A stretch of 64,000 nt of DNA from Clostridia bacterium (GTDB lineage Bacteria; Bacillota; Clostridia; Christensenellales; Borkfalkiaceae), in NCBI GenBank assembly GCA_017457215.1, contig JAFTHU010000001.1, positions 85,563-149,562 of the forward strand, given 5' to 3'. Position 1 is the first letter of the stretch, and each line of letters opens with the position of its first letter. The translations under genes and the position numbers were made by a program. Positions 58,248 to 64,000 of the stretch are shown in pieces. Below the pieces are notes generated by a model. The model saw only the letters and a list, made by a program, of their open reading frames with translations. It made no database searches and was not told where the DNA came from.

Positions 58248-59921
58248 TTAAAGAATCGATTCTAAATTGTCAATAAGCCCGTCGGCTTTTCCAGGTGCTT
58301 CATAATCTTGTGCTTTACTTAACTTATCGTTGATTAAAAACTCTATTTTATTCGTCAACAAAATATTATATTCGGTATATTCTCCGCCTGTAGGCGCATA
58401 ACGCAACTCCGTTAAGCAATCTACTTTCGTTACCGCGCCGTTTTCCATTACAACGACGATTTCCGCTTCTTCTATCATGTATTCTTCGTTGAAGTAATTT
58501 TCAACATCAAGAACGCCCTCTGCCGTATTGGAATTTATCATCTCCAAAATCGTATTTTGCATTGCGAGCATTCCCGCTTTATTGACGTAGAGCGTATAGG
58601 TTACTTTTTCGTCTTTTTCTACTTTTTTAATGCAGTCAATATTTTCCGCTTTCTGATAAATGGGCGCAACCATATAATCAAATTGCGTATCTACCGTAAT
58701 ATCTTCTACAACGGTATAGGTGTTATCTCCTTTATAAGAAGCGCAATACACCGTGCCGTCTTCGATATTACCAATAGCATATTCGTACGCCTCTGCGCCG
58801 TCTTCTTCATGATGCGTTTTATACTTGTAGGAATGATTAAACCATACGTTTTCCTCTACCGTATTTTTATACAGTCTTCCCTTGTAACTGTCTACCGTCG
58901 CAAAAATATTCCAAGCAGGGTCAAATTCGTTTTCCGCAAAAATATCCAAGGAATAATCGTTTTCATTTTTCAAAGCCGTTACTGCGCCGTTGATTTTATT
59001 CAATTCGTTTTCAATTTGGCTGTCCTCTACAATCAAGCCGCTGATTGAGGGGATTTCAACCCCGTCACTCGCACGTTTTTGCTCGTAACTCAACGTTAAC
59101 GCTACATCCACAAATTTCACAGGAAAAGAAACCGTCGTAGAAATTTTAAAATCAACCAACTCGTCGCCGTCCATATTGAAATACATAACAATTCCGCTTG
59201 CGGGATTGTCAAAGGTTACGCCTTTTAAAGAAACCTGCGTTCCCAACGAACCCAACACCCCGCAAATTTTTGCTAGATAGGGATTTTCGGATGATAAACA
59301 AAGTTTCGCTTCATATTCGTATCCATCTACCGACGTTTCGGCAATATCCACGATATTATTTGCCTGTAAATTATCTATCAACGCTATCAAAGGCTTATTT
59401 ACCAAAGTAAGTTCTTCGTTTTGCGCAGGAACGACTTCCGTCTTCTTCACTTCCCCGTCTTCATTCATAACCACTTTGATTTTTTGGTCGTTCTTCGTAT
59501 AAAGATACTCCGTAGAATCATACAACAAAAGCCCGCTTGTAACCCGCTTAAACTTCAATTCGTTCGTATCGGAATTATAACGGTATTTTCCTTGATAATC
59601 CGCCTCGATTGCCCCTTCACGTCCCAACAGTTCTACTACGCCCGTAAAATTCAAATTAAAATCATAATTTTGTTGCGTAGATTGTACGGCGTTGGCGCGC
59701 GCGTTTATCACGTCAACCGCTGTAAGTTCCTTTTCCTCCTCAACGTAGGAAGAAGATTCTTCCTCGGAAGAATTCTCTAAAGATTCGTTTACCTGCGAAC
59801 TGCTTGCAGGTTGCGAACTGCCGCTCTCCGTTCCATTGTCTCCGCCTCCACAAGAAGCGAATACACCCAAGGTTGCCGTCAAAGCAAAACTTAACAACAG
59901 CCATTTTACAGATTTTTTCAT
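58248..59921 (-). CDS. large lipoprotein of unknown function
   Basis: A 557-residue predicted lipoprotein. The signal peptide ends at the lipobox VFASC (C24). A Ser/Glu-rich linker (residues 27-65) leads to an all-beta-like extracellular region of two similar halves (residues about 70-300 and 315-557), each with many polar strands and short LYDSTEYLYT- or GTVYCASYKG-type segments. This pattern resembles LolA/LppX-like or other lipid-handling lipoproteins, but no family was recognised. AAAGGAG site. It is cotranscribed at best with nothing; the XRE gene upstream lies 34 nt away. Confidence 0.7.
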   Translation of the reverse strand: MKKSVKWLLLSFALTATLGVFASCGGGDNGTESGSSQPASSSQVNESLENSSEEESSSYVEEEKELTAVDVINARANAVQSTQQNYDFNLNFTGVVELLGREGAIEADYQGKYRYNSDTNELKFKRVTSGLLLYDSTEYLYTKNDQKIKVVMNEDGEVKKTEVVPAQNEELTLVNKPLIALIDNLQANNIVDIAETSVDGYEYEAKLCLSSENPYLAKICGVLGSLGTQVSLKGVTFDNPASGIVMYFNMDGDELVDFKISTTVSFPVKFVDVALTLSYEQKRASDGVEIPSISGLIVEDSQIENELNKINGAVTALKNENDYSLDIFAENEFDPAWNIFATVDSYKGRLYKNTVEENVWFNHSYKYKTHHEEDGAEAYEYAIGNIEDGTVYCASYKGDNTYTVVEDITVDTQFDYMVAPIYQKAENIDCIKKVEKDEKVTYTLYVNKAGMLAMQNTILEMINSNTAEGVLDVENYFNEEYMIEEAEIVVVMENGAVTKVDCLTELRYAPTGGEYTEYNILLTNKIEFLINDKLSKAQDYEAPGKADGLIDNLESIL

Positions 59922-59955
59922 TTTCTTTCTCCTTTCGGTTTATTATTAAAAAGGC

Positions 59956-60834
59956 TTATTCTGCCTCTATTCCCTTATTCATGCGGATAAGCGCAGGCAC
60001 GAACGTAAATGGCGAAATTACAAACGCCGCAAACCACGTTACAATAGACGTCAATATGAACACAAGCAATCTCAATACCGCAAACAGTATTTTTACAGCA
60101 ATCAAGAAAATAAGTCCGTCTAAATCCAAAGTAAATATTACGCCCGGCGTACCGACAAACGTACCGCCTGCCCCCGCGCAGCTACGCACCGCGCCGTCCC
60201 AAACCATTTGCGCTACAAACATAAATCCAATGCCGCCAAACAAAACGGTAAGTACTATGTTTAAAGGGATTTCTTTTTTCTCGCCTTGGAAAGTACCGAT
60301 TAAGAAAAATGCCATTATCAAACCGCCGATAATTCCGCCTATCCAGAAACCTTTATTCCGCTTATGCCGAACACTCGCAAGACGCAAGCGTTCTTCTTCT
60401 ATCGCTCTTAAACGCTCCTTTTCTTCCATTTGACGTTGAACCTTTTCCGCTTCTAAACGTTCTTGCTCCTTACGTTCGTAGCAATCTTTACATAATAAAT
60501 ACGGTTGTGTTTTCCATTCGTTTCCTCTGTAAACCACCTTTCCGCATTCCTTGCAAACGCCTAACATTTCCCGCTCTAACCCGCCATTGCTTTCCGCTGC
60601 GACGCTACTGCCGATTTCCTCCATCGCTTCCCCGTCCGTAAAATATTCTAACGATACATTAAAATATTGCGCTAACTTGGACATTGTTACGAAATCGGGA
60701 CACGATTCGCCTCGTTCCCATTTAGAAACCGCTTGATAAGATATGTTCAGGTACGCGCCCAAGTCCGCTTGCGTGCAACCCTTTTCCTTTCTAAGCGCAA
60801 CAATTTTTGCGCCGATTGATTGATTGTTTTCCAT
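59956..60834 (-). CDS. XRE-family HTH protein with zinc ribbon, coiled coil and membrane helices
   Basis: A 292-residue protein. Residues 8-65 are an XRE domain (CTQADLGAYLNISYQAVSKWERG). A zinc-ribbon-like module with CKECGKVV and CKDC follows (residues 92-120), then a charged coiled coil (EQERLEAEKVQRQMEEKERL) and three to four membrane helices (about 165-280). The layout parallels the XRE protein at 49154. Likely autoregulated: palindromic operators lie in the divergent promoter region. The lipoprotein gene downstream (34-nt gap) may be its target. Confidence 0.82.
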   Translation of the reverse strand: MENNQSIGAKIVALRKEKGCTQADLGAYLNISYQAVSKWERGESCPDFVTMSKLAQYFNVSLEYFTDGEAMEEIGSSVAAESNGGLEREMLGVCKECGKVVYRGNEWKTQPYLLCKDCYERKEQERLEAEKVQRQMEEKERLRAIEEERLRLASVRHKRNKGFWIGGIIGGLIMAFFLIGTFQGEKKEIPLNIVLTVLFGGIGFMFVAQMVWDGAVRSCAGAGGTFVGTPGVIFTLDLDGLIFLIAVKILFAVLRLLVFILTSIVTWFAAFVISPFTFVPALIRMNKGIEAE

Positions 60835-60904
60835 GACAATTCCTCCAAAAAAATTTTGTAATTTAATTATACAACAAAGCTTGAAATTCGGGAAGTATTT
60901 TTTC

Positions 60905-60919
60905 TCAACTGTTAGTTGA
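60905..60919. promoter_or_regulatory. putative XRE operator O1
   Basis: Palindrome TCAACT-GTT-AGTTGA, shared with O2 at 61029-61043 over a 15-nt core (TTTCTCAACTGTTAG). Confidence 0.6.
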
Positions 60920-60925
60920 AAATGC

Positions 60926-60940
60926 TTTACTTTTGGTTGA
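60926..60940. promoter_or_regulatory. putative degenerate XRE operator
   Basis: TTTACTTTTGGTTGA matches 11 of 15 positions of O1 and lies 6 nt after it. Confidence 0.35.
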
Positions 60941-61028
60941 AAAATGTCAATCTCGCCACTTTTTTTCTATTATATCACAAAAATATTCGCTTTTGCAAGT
61001 GTTTATATGTAAATTAACACATATTTTC

Positions 61029-61043
61029 TCAACTGTTAGATGA
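61029..61043. promoter_or_regulatory. putative XRE operator O2 between -35 and -10
   Basis: TCAACT-GTT-AGATGA (one mismatch in symmetry) ends right before the -10 TATACT (61044-61049) of the 80-residue XRE gene. Binding there would block RNA polymerase. Confidence 0.6.
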
Positions 61044-61067
61044 TATACTAATAATAAGGGGAAAACT

Positions 61068-61310
61068 ATGACGATTGCAACCGCTGTTTCTAAACGAATA
61101 GATGAATTTTTATATTCCCGTGGGATTACGTTGTATAAATTGGCGAAAGATTCTGGCTTGCCGATTGCTACGTTACAAAATCTCTACCGCGGAAACACAA
61201 AAAGCCCTACTTTGGCAGTAATTTATAAAATTTGCGGGGGGCTTCGCATTGACGTTTCCGAATTTTTAAATAGCCCGTTTTTTTCCTTAACTGAACTTGA
61301 ACTAGATTGA
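61068..61310 (+). CDS. small XRE-family transcriptional regulator
   Basis: An 80-residue stand-alone helix-turn-helix protein (ITLYKLAKDSGLPIATLQNLYRGNTKSPTLAVIYKICGGLRI) of the phage-repressor-like type. AAGGGG lies before the ATG. It is transcribed from a promoter overlapped by a palindromic operator and diverges from the larger XRE gene. Either protein could bind the shared sites. Likely a local autorepressor; targets unknown. Confidence 0.85.
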   Translation: MTIATAVSKRIDEFLYSRGITLYKLAKDSGLPIATLQNLYRGNTKSPTLAVIYKICGGLRIDVSEFLNSPFFSLTELELD

Positions 61311-61392
61311 CCATTATAACAGTGCCTGCGTAAAACAGTCGCTGTTTTATTTTATTTCCTCTTTGCAATTCACGCGCGTCTTTCTATTTTTG

Positions 61393-61421
61393 TTGACAAG
61401 CCCCGCCGAATGTGTTATACT
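61393..61421 (+). promoter_or_regulatory. consensus promoter of asnA
   Basis: TTGACA (61393-61398), a 17-bp spacer and TATACT (61416-61421). Confidence 0.85.
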
Positions 61422-61453
61422 ATCCTATATTCTAAAACGCAGAGGTAAAGAAT

Positions 61454-62461
61454 ATGAGCAAAGTAATCGTTCCCAAAGGCTATCAATCAAATTTGGGTAT
61501 GTACGACACGCAAACGGCAATCGGTTTATTAAAACGAACTTTTGAAGAACGGTTGTGCCTTGCACTGAATTTAAAACGTGTTTCCGCTCCCCTGTTCGTT
61601 GACCCCGCTACGGGTTTGAACGACGATTTGAGCGGCGTGGAACGCCCCGTTCGTTTTGATTTGAAAGAAACGGGAAAGGACGCCGTTGTCGTGCACTCGC
61701 TGGCAAAATGGAAACGCATGGCGTTACAGCAATACGGTTTCTCCGCAGGCGAGGGATTGTATACGGACATGAACGCTATTCGCCGCGACGAAGAAATGGA
61801 TAATCTCCATTCCGTCTACACCGACCAGTGGGATTGGGAAAAAATTATCACCCGCGAAACCCGCAATATCGATTATTTAAAAAAGGTAGTACAAGGCATC
61901 GTCGGCGCAATCTGCGATACGTTAGATTTCTTAAAATGCCGCTACCCGCAAATCGACGTCGACCTTTGCCGCACCGTTACTTTTGTTACTTCGCAAGAAT
62001 TAGAAGACCTCTATCCCGACCTTTCCTCGAAAGAGCGTGAAAACGCCTTCGTCAAAGAACACAAAACGGTGTTTATTATGCAAATCGGCGACAAACTGCA
62101 ATCGGGCAAGCCGCACGATAACCGTGCGCCCGACTACGACGATTGGTCGCTCAACGGCGATATTTTATTCTGGGACGACGTGCTTTCCTGCGCAATGGAA
62201 ATTTCCTCTATGGGTATCCGCGTAGATGAAAAATCTTTGGACGAACAGTTAAAAAAGGCAAACGCGGACGAACGCCGCACTCTGCCTTTCCACAAAGCCC
62301 TTTTATCAGGCGCACTGCCCCTGACGATGGGCGGCGGTATCGGGCAATCTCGCCTTTCCATGCTACTTTTGGGCAAGGCACATATCGGCGAAGTGCAGGT
62401 TTCCTTATGGGACGAGGAGACTCGGCGGGTATGCAAAGACCACGGCATTGTATTGCTGTAA
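61454..62461 (+). CDS. asnA: aspartate-ammonia ligase (asparagine synthetase A)
   Basis: A 335-residue AsnA that makes asparagine from aspartate, ammonia and ATP. It belongs to the class II synthetase fold. Family stretches are GLNDDLSGVERPVRFDL, VHSLAKWKR, YTDMNAIRRDEEMDNLHSVYTDQWDWE, and the motif 3 region GGGIGQSRLSMLLLGKAHIGEVQVS. It has a strong promoter with GAGG 9 nt before the ATG, and a terminator follows. With glnN and nadE this is the third ammonia-fixing enzyme of the window. Confidence 0.96.
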   Translation: MSKVIVPKGYQSNLGMYDTQTAIGLLKRTFEERLCLALNLKRVSAPLFVDPATGLNDDLSGVERPVRFDLKETGKDAVVVHSLAKWKRMALQQYGFSAGEGLYTDMNAIRRDEEMDNLHSVYTDQWDWEKIITRETRNIDYLKKVVQGIVGAICDTLDFLKCRYPQIDVDLCRTVTFVTSQELEDLYPDLSSKERENAFVKEHKTVFIMQIGDKLQSGKPHDNRAPDYDDWSLNGDILFWDDVLSCAMEISSMGIRVDEKSLDEQLKKANADERRTLPFHKALLSGALPLTMGGGIGQSRLSMLLLGKAHIGEVQVSLWDEETRRVCKDHGIVLL

Positions 62462-62478
62462 ATCACAATTTTAATGGA

Positions 62479-62506
62479 AACGGAGCGGTAACCGCTCCGT
62501 TTTTTA
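62479..62506 (+). terminator. intrinsic terminator of asnA
   Basis: AACGGAGCGGT-A-ACCGCTCCGTT followed by TTTTTATT. Confidence 0.85.
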
Positions 62507-62664
62507 TTCTTTCGACAAAAAAGAAGAAAATTAGACTCCGATTCTTAAATTTTTTTTCTTTCGTGCAATATTTTTTCTTTCTAAATTGTTTATAAAGTGT
62601 CAGAGAGGTTTTTGCAAAACAAAAACTACAAACAACAACATTTTTATTTCAGGAGGATTTTTCT

Positions 62665-62895
62665 ATGAAAAAACTGTTTACTCTGGCACTCTCCCTCACT
62701 CTTTGTTGCGGCGCGCTCGCGCTTACGGCTTGCAAAGAGGACGAACCTGCTTCCAGCTCAAGCGAAAACGTACTTTCTTCCGAAAGTTTGTCTGAAAGTA
62801 ATTCCGTCTCGTCTTCAGAAAGCTTATCCGAAAGCTCTTCTAACAACGCGGATAGCAGTTCAAACGGCGCAGATAGTTCGTCTTCTAACGCCTAA
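62665..62895 (+). CDS. very short Ser-rich lipoprotein
   Basis: A 76-residue protein that is only a lipoprotein signal peptide (lipobox LTAC, C23) followed by a 50-residue Ser/Glu/Asn-rich tail (SSSSENVLSSESLSES...). The same kind of linker opens the 557-residue lipoprotein at 58248, but no folded domain follows here, and none appears in other frames before the terminator. AGGAGG lies 9 nt before the ATG. It may be a short surface-anchored spacer or the remnant of a larger lipoprotein. Confidence 0.75.
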   Translation: MKKLFTLALSLTLCCGALALTACKEDEPASSSSENVLSSESLSESNSVSSSESLSESSSNNADSSSNGADSSSSNA

Positions 62896-62926
62896 AATTC
62901 TGCATACACTACCCCCACATAACTTT

Positions 62927-62965
62927 AAGAATTGTCTTTCTCGTTGTAGAAGGGCAATTCTTTTT
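62927..62965 (+). terminator. terminator of the Ser-rich lipoprotein gene
   Basis: AAGAATTG...CAATTCTT with an inner CTTTC...GAAGG element, then TTTG. From here to 63065 there is only a GCATAGG...CCTATGC hairpin (63026-63056) of unknown role. Confidence 0.65.
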
Positions 62966-63064
62966 GCAAGAGGAGCTTGCAGCCAGCCTTACCATCTTTC
63001 TGTTCGTGTGTGTAACAACGTTTGCATAGGTTTGAGCCGTGCATCGACCCTATGCACAATACAC

Positions 63065-63105
63065 AAAAACCGAGCGGGCAAGATAGGCTTACCGCTCGGT
63101 TTTTC
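63065..63105 (-). terminator. intrinsic terminator of metK
   Basis: AAAACCGAGCGG pairs with CCGCTCGGTTTT, with T/A runs on both sides, 14 nt after the metK stop. Confidence 0.8.
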
Positions 63106-63119
63106 TTCGCTTTATAAAA

Positions 63120-64000
63120 TTAAAGATATTTTTTCAAATCGTCCACTCTGTCCGTTTGTTCCCACGCAAAACCTTTATATCCAAAGTGCCCATACGCCGC
63201 CGTTTTCTTGAACACGGGTTTACGCAAATCCAGCGCACGAATGATGGCGTAAGGACGAAGGTCAAATTCCGCTTTCACAATTTCAACAAGGCGTTCGTCG
63301 TCCACTTTGCCCGTGCCGTGGCTGTCCACGAACACCGAAACGGGCTTTGCAACGCCGATAGCGTACGCCACCTGAATTTCCACCTCGTCCGCAAGCCCCG
63401 CCGCTACGAGGTTTTTAGCAATATACCGACAGAAATACGCCGCGCTTCTGTCCACTTTCGTCGGGTCTTTCCCTGAAAACGCCCCGCCGCCGTGCGCGCA
63501 TCTGCCGCCGTACGTATCCACGATAATTTTTCTGCCCGTCAAACCGCTGTCCCCTTCCGGACCGCCGATTTCAAATCTGCCCGTAGGGTTGATATAAATT
63601 TTCGTATTTTCGTCCATTAAATGCGCGGGTACGATTTCCTCAATAACGTATTTTTTCATATCCTCGCGGATTTGTTCTTGGGAAACGACTCCGTCGTGCT
63701 GGGTAGAAACGACCACGGTATCCACACGTTTTGCAATACCATCCACGTATTCCACGGTTACTTGCGTCTTTCCGTCGGGACGAAGATAGGGCAAAAGCCC
63801 GCTCTTTCTAACGTCCGTCAAACGCTTTGCCATACGGTGAGATAACGACAGCGTCAAAGGCATCAATTCTTTGGTTTCGCGACAAGCATATCCAAACATC
63901 ATACCCTGATCGCCCGCACCGAGTTGGTCCGACTCGTCTCCGCCCGACGTTTTCTTTTCCAAAGACGCGTTTACGCCCATAGCAATATCGGGGGATTGCT
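63120..64000 (-). CDS. metK: S-adenosylmethionine synthetase, 5' end beyond the window
   Basis: The C-terminal 293 residues of MetK, which makes SAM from methionine and ATP. The frame stays open to the right edge, reading [10 protein letters not shown] at the border, where the family has [21 protein letters not shown] near the border, [28 protein letters not shown], and [19 protein letters not shown] are the family signatures. About 100 N-terminal residues and any upstream SAM riboswitch lie outside the window. Confidence 0.96.
   Translation of the reverse strand, partial: QSPDIAMGVNASLEKKTSGGDESDQLGAGDQGMMFGYACRETKELMPLTLSLSHRMAKRLTDVRKSGLLPYLRPDGKTQVTVEYVDGIAKRVDTVVVSTQHDGVVSQEQIREDMKKYVIEEIVPAHLMDENTKIYINPTGRFEIGGPEGDSGLTGRKIIVDTYGGRCAHGGGAFSGKDPTKVDRSAAYFCRYIAKNLVAAGLADEVEIQVAYAIGVAKPVSVFVDSHGTGKVDDERLVEIVKAEFDLRPYAIIRALDLRKPVFKKTAAYGHFGYKGFAWEQTDRVDDLKKYL

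Overview
The window is a densely packed chromosomal segment of a Bacillota (Firmicutes) bacterium, most likely an uncultured, probably gut-associated member of Clostridia. This placement is an inference. It rests on strong AGGAGG-type ribosome binding sites, TTGACA/TATAAT promoters with 16-18 bp spacers, U-tailed intrinsic terminators, a type III glutamine synthetase, a THF riboswitch on a folate ECF transporter, the metG-tatD-ksgA and lgt-lspA-rluD-der-plsY gene orders, a SigB-type partner-switching module, and a tmRNA tag ending in YALAA. No rRNA, tRNA, CRISPR array, transposase or prophage block was found.

Layout. 1-4.6 kb: a phospholipid operon (plsC, a lipid kinase, a HAD phosphatase) and a Na/Pi cotransporter behind a long terminator-bearing leader RNA. 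4.6-7.7 kb: pnuC, then a radical SAM protein and a DUF4130 protein that form a putative nucleic-acid repair or modification pair. 7.7-12 kb: a two-gene 2-hydroxyacyl-CoA dehydratase activator locus. 12-17.4 kb: PAP2 phosphatase and a metG-tatD-radical SAM-ksgA operon. 17.5-20.5 kb: glnN-nadE behind an attenuator-like hairpin. 20.6-26.5 kb: a BspA-like lipoprotein, a MacB-type ABC transporter, and a small toxin/immunity-like gene pair between duplicated hairpins next to ssrA (tmRNA). 26.6-34.6 kb: an eight-gene operon (lgt, pncB, lspA, rluD, a small membrane protein, a DUF512 radical SAM protein, der, plsY). 34.6-36.6 kb: folT with its THF riboswitch, and a DUF421/DUF4363 pair. 36.6-46.3 kb: nucleotide-sugar and carbon metabolism (UDPGP pyrophosphorylase, phosphohexomutase, transketolase), an ECF S component with a DUF4430 lipoprotein, DegV and an S41 protease. 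46.4-49.8 kb: a CdaR/PucR-type regulator, an unrecognised membrane protein and a membrane-anchored XRE protein. 49.9-58 kb: a SigB-like module (STAS antagonist, degenerate RsbW, sigma factor, intact RsbW-type ATPase), a metal-exporter-like permease, tsaD, prfB and secA. 58-64 kb: lipoproteins, divergent XRE regulators with palindromic operators, asnA and the 3' part of metK.

How the genes work together. NAD supply (pnuC, pncB, nadE) and amide-nitrogen assimilation (glnN, asnA) recur. Lgt and LspA process the four predicted lipoproteins seen here, and SecA exports them. PlsY, PlsC, the lipid kinase and PAP2 cover phosphatidate metabolism.

Most notable: a SigB-like module carrying one intact and one ATPase-dead RsbW homologue; apparently leaderless transcripts, with the start codon 7-8 nt after a consensus -10, for three genes; an unassigned roughly 240-nt leader RNA on the Na/Pi gene; an Asn/Gln-rich extension fused to a radical SAM enzyme; and the ssrA-adjacent toxin/immunity-like cassette. 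All family names come from reading the sequence and recalling the families. No database search was run.
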